Of a stretch of DNA of 64,000 bases, positions 51,656-60,299 are shown one piece after another (within the stretch, counting starts at the first letter, position 1; each line of letters starts with the position of its first letter). The position numbers were made by a program, and so were the translations under genes. The notes beneath the pieces were generated by a model. The model saw only the letters and a program-made list of their open reading frames with translations. It searched no databases and was not told the DNA's origin. The stretch lies in the NCBI RefSeq assembly GCF_900112525.1, contig NZ_FOMD01000003.1:682001-746000 (forward strand). The letters are read 5' to 3'. This DNA is from Klenkia taihuensis (GTDB lineage Bacteria; Actinomycetota; Actinomycetes; Mycobacteriales; Geodermatophilaceae).

Positions 51656-52948
51656 TCAGGAGAGGAGGTCGTCGAGGTCGCCGGTCATGCAGTGCTCGAC
51701 CACGGGGCGGACGGTCTCGAAGGTGCACTCCTTGGCGTTGCCCGGCGTGCAGGCGTCGCCGAGGACGTGGTGGGTGATCCGGTCGACGTCCTTGTCGTCC
51801 CCGGCGATGACCCCGGCGTTCTCGTAGAACTTCGTGGGGCCCTGGCCCAGCCGGTTCTTCGAGTAGGTGTCGGCCTTGACGTCGACGAAGCGCTCGGTGA
51901 TGCCGACGTCGCGCAGCAGCCGGATGGCGGCGGCCAGGGCGGCCTCGGCGGCCTGCACGTCGGTCATGCCGTAGGTGTCCACACCCATCGCGGTGGCCAG
52001 CTCGGCGAACCGCTTGTACTGGGTGGGCATGTTGAACGCCCAGACCCGCGGCAGCGCGATGGCGTTGTTGAGGCCGTGGTGGGTGTCGTAGAAGGCGCTC
52101 ACGGCGTGGCTGATCGAGTGGATGATGCCCAGGCCGCCGGAGTTGAAGGCCTGCGCGGCGATGTACTGGGCGTACATCATCCCCTCGCGGCCGGCCAAGT
52201 CCTGGCCGTTCCAGACCGCCTGGCGCAGGTTCTCCGCGGTCAGCTTGACCGCGTACAGGGCGTTGCCCAGCGAGGGGGCGAAGTTCAGCCGGCTGACGTA
52301 GGGCTCGGAGGCGTGCGCCAGGACGTCGAAGCCGCACTGCGCGGTGTAGTCGACCGGGCAGTCGTAGTAGAGCACCGGGTCGTCGATGGCCAGGGTGGTC
52401 ACCGAGGTGTCGTCGAAGGCGACGTACTTGTGCGGGTTGTCCGGGTCGGTCGTGGTGTCGGTGATGACGTAGGCCCAGGAGGTCTCCGAACCGGTGCCGG
52501 CGGTGGTGGAGACCGCGATGTGCGGCGGGTTCTTGGGGTTCTCGCTCTGGTTGAAGCCCTCGAACTCGTTGACGCTGCGGCCGTCGTGGGCCACCGAGAT
52601 GCGGGCGCCCTTGCAGGCGTCGTGGCTGGAGCCGCCGCCGATGGAGACGAAGCTGTCGCAGTCGTTCTCCTGGTAGAGCTTGACCGCGTCCATGACGTTG
52701 TAGTCCTTGGGGTTGGACTCCACCTTGTCGTAGACCACGACGTCCAGGCCGTGCCACTTCATGGACTCGGCGATCTTCTCCACGATGTTCGTGCCGCGCA
52801 GGCCCGACGTCATGATCAGCGACTTCCTGAAGCCGAGCTTCTTGGCCTCCGGGCCGATCAGCTCGTGGGCGCCCGGCCCGAGCATCGCCCGGGGGAACGG
52901 GTGGAACTCCTTGATCGGGAACGGCTTGAGCAGTTCTTCGACCTGCAT
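51656..52948 (-). CDS. mno: NDMA-dependent methanol dehydrogenase (mycofactocin-type)
   Basis: A 430-aa iron-type dehydrogenase close to the Mno/Mdo enzymes of mycobacteria and Amycolatopsis (FPIKEFHPFPRAMLGPGAHEL, IGGGSSHDACKGARISVAHDG, STTAGTGSETSWAYVITD). Ligands D208, H212, H281 and H291 are present. These decameric enzymes hold NADH tightly and need an external acceptor, in vivo mycofactocin, to oxidise methanol and other alcohols. ATG start. It is the first gene of a minus-strand unit with MoxR and vWA. The mycofactocin genes are not in the window. Confidence 0.9.
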   Translation of the reverse strand: MQVEELLKPFPIKEFHPFPRAMLGPGAHELIGPEAKKLGFRKSLIMTSGLRGTNIVEKIAESMKWHGLDVVVYDKVESNPKDYNVMDAVKLYQENDCDSFVSIGGGSSHDACKGARISVAHDGRSVNEFEGFNQSENPKNPPHIAVSTTAGTGSETSWAYVITDTTTDPDNPHKYVAFDDTSVTTLAIDDPVLYYDCPVDYTAQCGFDVLAHASEPYVSRLNFAPSLGNALYAVKLTAENLRQAVWNGQDLAGREGMMYAQYIAAQAFNSGGLGIIHSISHAVSAFYDTHHGLNNAIALPRVWAFNMPTQYKRFAELATAMGVDTYGMTDVQAAEAALAAAIRLLRDVGITERFVDVKADTYSKNRLGQGPTKFYENAGVIAGDDKDVDRITHHVLGDACTPGNAKECTFETVRPVVEHCMTGDLDDLLS

Positions 52949-53121
52949 GGCCTGGCCTCCTGCGGCAGCGACGGTGCTGGGGTGGCCGCGAACCTATGGC
53001 CGGGGTCACACCGTCCGGGAGTTGCGAGCAGGTGCAACCGGCCGTCCGGACCGGCAGGTCGGCCCGGTCGGGCAGGGACACCTGCCCGGTCGGGCAGGGT
53101 CCACCGCCCCGGTCGCCCGGC

Positions 53122-54243
53122 TCAGCGTCCGTCGGCCCCGGTGGTGGATCGCCGGTGCGGCACGGAGGTGCGGTACAGGTCGAGGTGCGCGGCGGCCGCG
53201 CGGTCCCAGTCGTGCGCGGCGGCCAGCGCCCGGCCGGCGGCGACGCGCTGCTGGTCCTCCCCGGCCGACCCCGCGAGCAGGGCGGCGGCGAACCCGGCCG
53301 GCCCGCTCGCGAACGCCGCTGCCGGCCCGAAGACCTCGCGCAGCACCGGCAGGTCCCGGGTCACCACGGGCACGCCCGCGGCCAGCGCCTCCATGGCCGC
53401 CAGGCCGAAGCCCTCCTTGGTCGAGGGGAAGGCGAAGACCTCGGCGCCCGCGACGAGGGTCGGCAGCTGCTCGTGGTCGACCGGGCCCAGCACCACGGGG
53501 TGGACGGCGAGCTCGGCGGCACGGGCGTCGACCCGGGCGCGGTAGTCGCGGTAGTCGAACAGGGTCTCGCCGCCGGCGACGACCAGCTCCAGGTCCGGAC
53601 GGCGCCGCTGCACCACGGCCATCGCCTCGACGAGGTCCAGGGTGCCCTTGCGCGGTTCGATCCCGCCGACGGCGAGCACGTAACGGCCCAGCCGGGCGCG
53701 CCACCGCCCGCGCCCGGCGGCGCCGTCGGGCCCCGCGGCCACCGCGAACCGGGCCGCGTCGACCCCGTTCGGGATGACCGACGCCGTCCTCCCCCACCCC
53801 GCGGCGACCTCCGCCGCCACGGCCGAGGACACGCAGACCAGGGTGTGCGGGGTGACCACGGCCCGCTCGTGGCACGCCGCGAGCTCCGGGGTGGTGAAGG
53901 TGTCCAGGTGGTGCACGGTCCGCACGCAGTCGGGCACGGCGTTGGCCGAGATGCAGTCCTGGGCGTGCACGACGTCGTAGTCGGCGTCCTCGAACGCGGC
54001 CGCCAGCACCGCGATCGACCGCAGGATGCGCGCCCCGACGTCCTCCCCGGGCACGTCGGGGAACGGCACCAGCCGCAGCTCGACGGCCGGGTCGACCGGC
54101 CGGAAGAACGCGGCGTCCCCGCCCCGGCCCAGCGACCAGACGTGCACGACGTGCCCGGCCCGCGCCATCGCCTCGGCCAGCGCGAGCGTGTGCACCACCC
54201 CGCCGCGGGGCTTGGTGGAGTAGGTGAGCAGCGCGATCCTCAC
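53122..54243 (-). CDS. Glycosyltransferase (MSMEG_0565-like) of a Nit1C-type cluster
   Basis: A 373-aa GT-B glycosyltransferase of family 4 type: N-terminal RIALLTYSTKPRGGVVHTLALAEAMARAGHVVHVWSLG, central SVIPNGVDAARF and C-terminal FPSTKEGFGLAAMEALAAGVPVV with the E-x7-E motif. Its GTG start overlaps the stop of the upstream carbon-nitrogen hydrolase-like gene. In Nit1C clusters a glycosyltransferase of this kind is the last or first gene; the sugar acceptor is unknown. A 173-base gap with nothing seen separates it from mno. Confidence 0.87.
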   Translation of the reverse strand: MRIALLTYSTKPRGGVVHTLALAEAMARAGHVVHVWSLGRGGDAAFFRPVDPAVELRLVPFPDVPGEDVGARILRSIAVLAAAFEDADYDVVHAQDCISANAVPDCVRTVHHLDTFTTPELAACHERAVVTPHTLVCVSSAVAAEVAAGWGRTASVIPNGVDAARFAVAAGPDGAAGRGRWRARLGRYVLAVGGIEPRKGTLDLVEAMAVVQRRRPDLELVVAGGETLFDYRDYRARVDARAAELAVHPVVLGPVDHEQLPTLVAGAEVFAFPSTKEGFGLAAMEALAAGVPVVTRDLPVLREVFGPAAAFASGPAGFAAALLAGSAGEDQQRVAAGRALAAAHDWDRAAAAHLDLYRTSVPHRRSTTGADGR

Positions 54244-55055
54244 GAGTACGCCTCCGGTCGGAGCTCCCGCAGGTGGGAGAGCACGAGCCGGGAGCGGGTG
54301 ACCTCCCCGGCGACGTCCAGGTCGGCCACCGCCAGCCCGGCCTTGGCCCAGGTGCGGGCCAGCACGTCGCCCCCGGGGCCGACCACCTTGGACTGGCCGA
54401 GGAACCGCAGCCGGCCCATCGTCCCGGTCTGGTTGGCCGACACCACGACCACCTGGTTCTCCGCGGCCCGGGCGCAGTCGTAGAGGTCGAACAGCCGCGA
54501 CTGCCGGTCCTGCACCAGCCGCGGGGCCCGGTTGGTCAGCGACGCCGGCCAGGCGGACAGGCAGGCCAGCACGTGCGCGCCGTCGGCGGCGAGGGTCCGG
54601 GCGGCCTCGGGGAAGGTCTTGTCGTAGTCCACGAGCATGCCCAGCCGGCCCAGCGGGGTGTCGAAGGCGGTGAACGCATCCCCCGCGGCGTAGGCGGCGA
54701 GCTCGCCCGCGGGCTGGTGCACCTTGCGGTGCCGGCCGAGCACGCCGTCCCCGGTCAGGCAGACGGCGCTGTTGTAGAACCGTCCCCCGTGGGCCTCCCG
54801 GTAGGCCAGGCACACCACGGCCGGGCCGGCGGCGGCGGCCAGCCGGGCGAAGACGGCGTCGTCGGCGGCCAGCGCGGGCGGCAACCCGGTCTCCCCCACG
54901 GCGCCGAACCCGCCGAGGTAGCCGCCGAGGGTGGCGTCCGGGAACACCAGCAAGTCCACCCCCTGCGCGCGGGCGTCCGCGGCGATCGCCTCCACCTTCG
55001 CGGCGCAGGCCTCGACGTCCCGCCCGAAGTGGGCCGCGACGGCGGCGATCCTCAC
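54240..55055 (-). CDS. Carbon-nitrogen hydrolase homologue lacking catalytic residues
   Basis: A 271-aa nitrilase-superfamily protein with intact fold blocks (VEAIAADARAQGVDLLVFPDATLGGYLGG, HRKVHQPAGE, DYDKTFPEAARTLAADGA) but changed catalytic triad. The Glu position is D40, Lys K111 is kept, and the Cys position is D143 (LVDYDK instead of VICYDK). The neighbouring copy at 56383 has E41, K118, C150 at the matching places. It is therefore probably a pseudoenzyme, maybe a regulatory subunit or scaffold. GTG starts overlap genes on both sides. Confidence 0.88.
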   Translation of the reverse strand: MRIAAVAAHFGRDVEACAAKVEAIAADARAQGVDLLVFPDATLGGYLGGFGAVGETGLPPALAADDAVFARLAAAAGPAVVCLAYREAHGGRFYNSAVCLTGDGVLGRHRKVHQPAGELAAYAAGDAFTAFDTPLGRLGMLVDYDKTFPEAARTLAADGAHVLACLSAWPASLTNRAPRLVQDRQSRLFDLYDCARAAENQVVVVSANQTGTMGRLRFLGQSKVVGPGGDVLARTWAKAGLAVADLDVAGEVTRSRLVLSHLRELRPEAYS

Positions 55056-56386
55056 GCCCTGCCGGAGCCCGACGACGCCGCGGGCGGCGCGCCCCCCGGC
55101 CCGCTGGGCGCCCCCGCGGCGGCCAGCTCGGTGATGCGGTCGGCGACGAAGGCGGCGTCCCGGGCGATGCCGGAGAACCGGCCGGACCCCCAGGTGTGCA
55201 GCCACGGCAGCCCGAGCACGAACAGCCCCGGCGCGGACGTCACGCCCCGGGTGTGGGTCGGGTACCCGGCGCCGTCGAAGACCGGCACCCTCACCCACGA
55301 CCAGTCGGCCCGGAACCCGATCGCCCAGACGACGCCGGCGACGGCCGCGGTGTCCAGCTCGGTGGGGTCCTCGGACGGTGCCCAGACCGGGACGTAGCGG
55401 TCCTCGGCGGGGGCGTCGATGCCGGCCGCGGCGATGTGCCGGTCGATGAGGTCCTTGGCGCCGTCGTCGACGGCGTCGGCCCGGTCCAGGTGGGCGGTCA
55501 GGTTCGGCTCGAACCGCAGGACGCCGTCGCGCAGGCCGGCGAGGGTGCCGTAGAGCTGCATGCCCTGGAGCGCGAAGGTGCGCAGGTCGATGTCCCGGCC
55601 GCCGTCACGGCCGGTGACGTAGTGGTTGGTGCCGACCCGGGCGGCCTCGCCGTCGCGGTGCTGCTCCACCGGCACGTCGTAGTGGCCCAGGTCGTCCAGC
55701 CAGGCCACGACGTCGCGCCCGCGGTACCGGCGGGCGATCCGCGGCGCGCTGCCGACCGCGAGGTGCACCCGCCGCCCGGTGCCGCGGAAGGCCAGGTGCA
55801 GGTCCTCGGCGATCTGCGCGCCGGACTGGCCGGTGCCCACCACCAGGACGTCGCCCTCGGGCAGCTGGCCGGGGTTGCGGTACTGCTGGGAGTGCAGCTG
55901 CGTGATCCGCTCGGGCAGCGCGGAGGCCCAGGGCGGGACGACGGGCAGGTGGTAGCCGCCCACGGCCAGCACCACCTGGTCGGCGTGCAGCTCGCCCGCG
56001 CTGGTCGCCAGGGTGTACCCGCCCCCGGCGGCCGGGGACAGCCGGAGGACGGCGACGCCCTCGTGCACCGGCGGGTCGAAGGAGGCCGCGTAGGAGCGCA
56101 CGTACTCCACGACCTCGTCGCGCACCATGAAGCCGTCCGGGTCGTCGCCGCGGTAGGGCCAGCCGGGCAGCTGGCACTGCCAGTTCGGGGTGACCAGGCA
56201 GAAGGTGTCCCAGCGGGCGTCGACCCACTCGTGGGCGACCGTCGCCCGCTCCAGGACGACGTGCTCGACGCCGCGCTGCACCAGGTGCCAGGAGATCGAC
56301 AGCCCGGCCTGGCCACCGCCGACGACGGCGACCGGGACGTGCTGCGGGAGCGCGGTGCGGGGTGGGGCAGCCTCGGTGAGCGTCAT
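55052..56386 (-). CDS. Flavin-dependent oxidoreductase (MSMEG_0569-like)
   Basis: A 444-aa flavin monooxygenase-type protein: FAD motif VAVVGGGQAGLSISWHLVQRGVEHVVLE, HEWVDARWDTFCLVTPNWQCQLPGWPY, NADPH motif VLVVGTGQSGAQIAEDL and the C-terminal block LFVLGLPWLHTWGSGRFSGI. This matches the MSMEG_0569 family of Nit1C clusters. Its substrate is unknown; oxidation of a nitrogenous intermediate is a guess. ATG start at 56386 in an ATGA overlap. Confidence 0.9.
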   Translation of the reverse strand: MTLTEAAPPRTALPQHVPVAVVGGGQAGLSISWHLVQRGVEHVVLERATVAHEWVDARWDTFCLVTPNWQCQLPGWPYRGDDPDGFMVRDEVVEYVRSYAASFDPPVHEGVAVLRLSPAAGGGYTLATSAGELHADQVVLAVGGYHLPVVPPWASALPERITQLHSQQYRNPGQLPEGDVLVVGTGQSGAQIAEDLHLAFRGTGRRVHLAVGSAPRIARRYRGRDVVAWLDDLGHYDVPVEQHRDGEAARVGTNHYVTGRDGGRDIDLRTFALQGMQLYGTLAGLRDGVLRFEPNLTAHLDRADAVDDGAKDLIDRHIAAAGIDAPAEDRYVPVWAPSEDPTELDTAAVAGVVWAIGFRADWSWVRVPVFDGAGYPTHTRGVTSAPGLFVLGLPWLHTWGSGRFSGIARDAAFVADRITELAAAGAPSGPGGAPPAASSGSGRA

Positions 56387-57234
56387 GCGGGCACCGCCAG
56401 GCCGTAGGTGTCGGGACGGCGGTCGCGCAGGTGGCCCATCGACCGGCGCGCCCCCGCCAGCACCGCGCCGACGTCGACGGAGGCGACCGCCGTGCCGGGC
56501 GCGGTGCCGGTGGTGGCCAGCACGTCCCCGCCCGGGCCGACGACCTTGGCGCTGCAGACGAAGCGCAGCGAGCCGAAGGTGCCCGACTGGTTCGCCGACA
56601 CCCAGACGATCTGGTTCTCCAGCGCCCGGGCCCGGTCGAACAGGTCGAAGCGGTGGGTCCAGCGGTCCTCGGCGAGGTCGGCCGCGGCGCCGGTGCGGGA
56701 GCCCGGCCACGCCGACATGCAGACCACGACCTCCGCGCCGTCCACGGCCAGCGTGCGGGCCGCCTCGGGGAACGCCTTGTCGTAGCAGATCACCATGCCG
56801 ATCCGGCCCACCGGCGTCTCGAAGGCGGCGAACCCGTCGCCGGCGGCGTAGACGTTGGACTCCCCCAGCGGCTGGTGCACCTTCCGGTGGACGCCGAGCA
56901 CGCCGTCCCCGGTCACCGCGACGGCGGTGTTGTAGCGGTCGGCGCCGTCGGACTCGCACAACCCCGCGGTGACCACCATGTCCCCCGCGATGCGGGCCAG
57001 GCGGGCGACCTCGGGGCCGTCGACGTCCAGGGCGGGCGGGAGCGCGTGCTCGGGCAGCACCTCGGTGACCCCGGAGTCGCCGAGGGAGGCCAGGTAGCCG
57101 CCCAGGGTGGCCTCGGGCAGCGCCAGCAGCTGCACGCCCCGGGCCCGGGCGTCGGCGACGAGGCCCTCGATCCGGGCGAAGGCGGCGTCGAGGTCGCGCC
57201 CGAACGGGGCGGCGACGGCGGCGAAGGTGGTCAC
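56383..57234 (-). CDS. Carbon-nitrogen hydrolase (nitrilase/amidase superfamily), intact
   Basis: A 283-aa enzyme with the full Glu-Lys-Cys triad: E41 (LALPEATLGGY), K118 (HRKVHQP) and C150 (VICYDKAFPEAARTL). The sequence and size fit amidase-branch nitrilase-superfamily members. In Nit1C clusters a nitrilase is the hallmark, linked in Pseudomonas to growth on cyanide; here the branch is amidase-like, so nitrile versus amide specificity stays open. GTG start overlaps the GNAT-AIR gene. Confidence 0.9.
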   Translation of the reverse strand: MTTFAAVAAPFGRDLDAAFARIEGLVADARARGVQLLALPEATLGGYLASLGDSGVTEVLPEHALPPALDVDGPEVARLARIAGDMVVTAGLCESDGADRYNTAVAVTGDGVLGVHRKVHQPLGESNVYAAGDGFAAFETPVGRIGMVICYDKAFPEAARTLAVDGAEVVVCMSAWPGSRTGAAADLAEDRWTHRFDLFDRARALENQIVWVSANQSGTFGSLRFVCSAKVVGPGGDVLATTGTAPGTAVASVDVGAVLAGARRSMGHLRDRRPDTYGLAVPA

Positions 57235-58652
57235 GGGGACTCCTCGTGGGTGCGGGAGGCGCCCAGGCCGGTCACCGGACCGGCCAGGGCGGGGGTGGTC
57301 GAGCCGTCGGGCCAGCGCAGGTGCACGCCGGCGCCGGGGACCAGCTCGCCGCAGGTGGCGGTGGTGGCCGGTCCGGCGGGCGCGACGTCGCGGTCGGCGA
57401 CGTCGGTGGTGAGGAAGGCGGAGCCCGGGAAGCAGGTGAACCAGTCGCCGACGGTCGCCCCCGCCGGCCGGGGCACCGCGGCCACGTCCAGCACGGCGCC
57501 GCAGCCGCTGGCCTCGGCGAGCATCCCGAGCGTGCCGACCAGGCCGGCCATCGAGACGTCCTTCGCCGCGGCCGGGCCGGAGCGGGCCACGACCGACCCC
57601 ATCAGCCGCAGCTCCTCCGTGGTCCGCCCGGTGGTGGAGTCCCACTGCCGGCCGGTGGCACCGGGCCGCCAGCCCCCGCCCAGGTCGGCGGTCAGCCGGA
57701 CCCGCTGACCGGGCCGGCCGCCGGAGGCCGGGACGGGCCGGTCGGTGCGGCCCAGGGCGGTGACGCTCAGCGCCGCCGGGACGCCGAGCTGGGTGTGCCC
57801 GCCGAGCACCGGGACACCCCAGGCCTGCGACCCGGCGCGCAGCCCGGCCACGACGCGGGCCGCGAAGGAGGCGTCCCGGGCCCCGACGGCGTCGAGCAGG
57901 CCGACCGGGGCGGCGCCCATGGCGGACAGGTCGTTGACGTTGACCAGCACCCCGCACCAGCCGGCCCACCCGGGGTCGCGCTCGACCATCGACGGCAGGA
58001 TCGCGTCGCACGCGGCGACGACGTCGGTGCCGGGCACCGGGGCGCCGTCGTCCCCGACGAAGCCCGCCCCGCCCAGTCCCCCGTCCGCGGAGTGGAACCC
58101 GGCGAGCAGGCCGCCGAGCGGGGACTTGGTGGCCCGGGCCAGTGCGGCGAGACGGCCGATGGGCCAGGTCATCGCGGTGTGCGGGCGGCCGGCGACGGCC
58201 GCCGGACCCACGACCTGCCAGCCCAGCCGGGTGAACAGGCCGGCGTAGCGGTCCTGCACGGTGGCGTCGAAGCGCAGCGCGCCGGCCTGCTCGGCGCGCG
58301 CGCAGGCGGCGGCGACCAGCGCCGGTCCGACGCCGGGCGCGGTGCCGGGGGCGACCACCAGGCGGGAGCCGGTCCACCAGCCGACGTCGGCGCCGACCGG
58401 GGCCAGCCGCACCCCGCCGAGCACGGCGCCCTCGGGCCCCCGCGCCACCAGGACGACGGTGCGCGGGTCGGCGTCGGTGTCGTCGAGGTCGGTGCCGGCG
58501 AACAGGCCCTGCTCCTCGACGAAGGCCCGCTGCCGCAGCCGCCGGTGCGCGCGGACCGCGCCCGCGTCGGCCTCCTCGAGCCGCCACCCGGGCCGGGCGG
58601 GGGGCCGGCGGTGGTCCACCAGCAGCACGTTGTGCTCCAGGGGGTCGCTCAC
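57231..58652 (-). CDS. GNAT acetyltransferase-AIR synthase fusion (MSMEG_0567-like)
   Basis: A 473-aa fusion: an N-terminal GNAT domain (about 15-165; RLRQRAFVEEQGLF, LVVAPGTAPGVGPALVAAACARAEQAG) and a C-terminal PurM/AIR synthase-like domain (about 190-470; VNVNDLSAMGAAPVGLLDAVGA, VPVLGGHTQLGVPAALSVTALG, AKDVSMAGLVGTLGMLAEASG). In cyanobacteria the two parts are separate genes (Sll0786, Sll0787); mycobacteria have them joined. The reaction is unknown. GTG start in a GTGA overlap with the radical SAM gene. Confidence 0.88.
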   Translation of the reverse strand: MSDPLEHNVLLVDHRRPPARPGWRLEEADAGAVRAHRRLRQRAFVEEQGLFAGTDLDDTDADPRTVVLVARGPEGAVLGGVRLAPVGADVGWWTGSRLVVAPGTAPGVGPALVAAACARAEQAGALRFDATVQDRYAGLFTRLGWQVVGPAAVAGRPHTAMTWPIGRLAALARATKSPLGGLLAGFHSADGGLGGAGFVGDDGAPVPGTDVVAACDAILPSMVERDPGWAGWCGVLVNVNDLSAMGAAPVGLLDAVGARDASFAARVVAGLRAGSQAWGVPVLGGHTQLGVPAALSVTALGRTDRPVPASGGRPGQRVRLTADLGGGWRPGATGRQWDSTTGRTTEELRLMGSVVARSGPAAAKDVSMAGLVGTLGMLAEASGCGAVLDVAAVPRPAGATVGDWFTCFPGSAFLTTDVADRDVAPAGPATTATCGELVPGAGVHLRWPDGSTTPALAGPVTGLGASRTHEESP

Positions 58653-59725
58653 GCGCCCGCCGCCCCGAGTGCGCTGCACGCCCCGCAGGCCGCGCAGCCG
58701 GCGCCCTGGTCGAACCCCCGCATGCCGAGGGTCCGCAGCCCGGCGGCCACCCGGGTGGTGACGTCCGCGAGCACGGCCGGGTCGGGGGCGCCGACGCCGT
58801 CGGCCGCCGCGAGCGTCCCGGCCAGCGGCCGGTAGGGGACGACGAACGGGTAGACCCCCCGGCGGGCCAGGTCCAGCGCGCCGGCGACGAGTTCGTCGGG
58901 GTCCTCCCCCAGCCCGACCAGCAGGTAGGTGGACACCCGGTTGCGGCCGAACACCCGCACGGCCTCGGCCCAGGCGGCGTCGTACTGGCTCATCGGCACG
59001 CCGGCCTTGCCGGGCATCCAGCGGGACCGGACGGCGTCGTCCAGCGCCTCGACGTGGATGCCGATGGCGGTGGCCCCGGCGTCCTTGAGCTCGCCGATGG
59101 CTGCGAGGTCCTCGGGGGCCGGTGGCTCGCACTGCACCTGGACCGGCAGGCCGGGCACCGCCGCGGTGACCGCCCGGACGCAGCGGGCCAGGTGCCGGGC
59201 GCCGCGGTCCCGGCCGTTGGTGGTCCCGGTGGTCATCACCATCTGCCGCACCCCGTCCAGCCGGACGGCGGCCTCGGCCACCTCGGCGAGCTGGGCCGGC
59301 GTCTTCACCGCGGTGGTGGCGCCGGCGGCGAGGCTCGCCTCGATGGCGCAGAACCGGCAGCGGTCGGCCTCGTCGTAGCGGATGCAGGTCTGCACCACGG
59401 TGGTGGCCAGCACGTCCTTGCCGTGCAGCCGGGCGAGCTTCTCGTAGGGCACGCCGTCGGCGGTGGTGAGGTCGTAGAAGCGGGGGCGCTCGACCGCCTC
59501 GGCGTCGAGGCCGAGGTCGGCGCCGTCGAGCAGCAGGCGTCCCCCGCTGATCGAGTAGGGGCTGTCGGGGTTGAGCGGGACCGCCGTGCCCGCGCCGTCG
59601 AGCAGCACGTGGCCGTCGTCGCTGGGGCCCGCCCCGGCCCGTCGCCGGACCGGGGCGTCGACCCGGACGCCGAGGATCGCGAGGTCGACGCGGTGGCCCA
59701 CCCGCGTACCCGTCGTCGGGGTCAT
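58649..59725 (-). CDS. Radical SAM protein (MSMEG_0568-like)
   Basis: A 358-aa radical SAM enzyme with the [4Fe-4S] cysteines C114, C123, C126. The spacing is C-x8-C-x2-C (CIRYDEADRCRFC), not the usual C-x3-C-x2-C. The C-terminus ends with a second Cys set C344, C347, C350 (GCAACGACSAL) that could hold an auxiliary cluster. It is a core member of Nit1C clusters; its product is unknown. ATG start. Ten bases separate it from the upstream nitrogen-starvation gene. Confidence 0.9.
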   Translation of the reverse strand: MTPTTGTRVGHRVDLAILGVRVDAPVRRRAGAGPSDDGHVLLDGAGTAVPLNPDSPYSISGGRLLLDGADLGLDAEAVERPRFYDLTTADGVPYEKLARLHGKDVLATTVVQTCIRYDEADRCRFCAIEASLAAGATTAVKTPAQLAEVAEAAVRLDGVRQMVMTTGTTNGRDRGARHLARCVRAVTAAVPGLPVQVQCEPPAPEDLAAIGELKDAGATAIGIHVEALDDAVRSRWMPGKAGVPMSQYDAAWAEAVRVFGRNRVSTYLLVGLGEDPDELVAGALDLARRGVYPFVVPYRPLAGTLAAADGVGAPDPAVLADVTTRVAAGLRTLGMRGFDQGAGCAACGACSALGAAGA

Positions 59726-59735
59726 GGCCGCGCGG

Positions 59736-60269
59736 TCAGAGGTTGTAGGTGCTGTTGATGATGGCGCCCTTGCGGGCGTAGTGGATGAGCGCGTCCTGCA
59801 CGTCCAGCGGGTGGCACGGGATGCACCCGGCGATCAGGTCCTCCTCGCGCAGGCCGTGCAGGCTCAGCCCGAAGCGGCAGACGTAGACCGTGCCGCCCTC
59901 CTCGATGAACTTCTCGATCTGGGCGTTGATGTTCTGCTCGCCCGGGAACGCCGAGTCCCCGGTGGTGGGGAACCCGCGGGTGGCCATGGCGTTCATCGCG
60001 GCCGGGCCGTAGAAGTAGAGGACCGACTCGAAGCCCTTGCGCAGCGCCCGCAGCGCCTGCAGGCAGGCCACGAAGCTGACCGAGGACTCGTGCGCGATGC
60101 CGTGCACCAGGGTGAAGTAGCTCTCGCCCTCGCCCGCCTGGTAGTCGGGGAAGATCTTGGTCGAGCCGTACAGGTTGCTGCCCTTGGGCAGCGACGGGTG
60201 CGGGATCTCGGCGAGGCTGGCCTCGGCGTTGGCCTTGATCTCCTCGGGCGTGGCAAGGGGCGTGGTCAC
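59736..60269 (-). CDS. MSMEG_0572/Sll0783-like nitrogen starvation response protein
   Basis: A 177-aa DsrE-like fold protein: NLYGSTKIFPDYQAGEGESYFTLVHGIAHESSVSFVACLQALRALRKGFESVLYFYGPAAMNAMATRGFP, with Cys at IAGCIPCHPLD. This family is induced in nitrogen starvation in mycobacteria and cyanobacteria. Its partner function is unknown. ATG start. It is the second gene of the minus-strand cluster. Confidence 0.9.
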   Translation of the reverse strand: MTTPLATPEEIKANAEASLAEIPHPSLPKGSNLYGSTKIFPDYQAGEGESYFTLVHGIAHESSVSFVACLQALRALRKGFESVLYFYGPAAMNAMATRGFPTTGDSAFPGEQNINAQIEKFIEEGGTVYVCRFGLSLHGLREEDLIAGCIPCHPLDVQDALIHYARKGAIINSTYNL

Positions 60270-60299
60270 GGGGCGTCCTCCTGGTGGTGGGTGCTGCGG

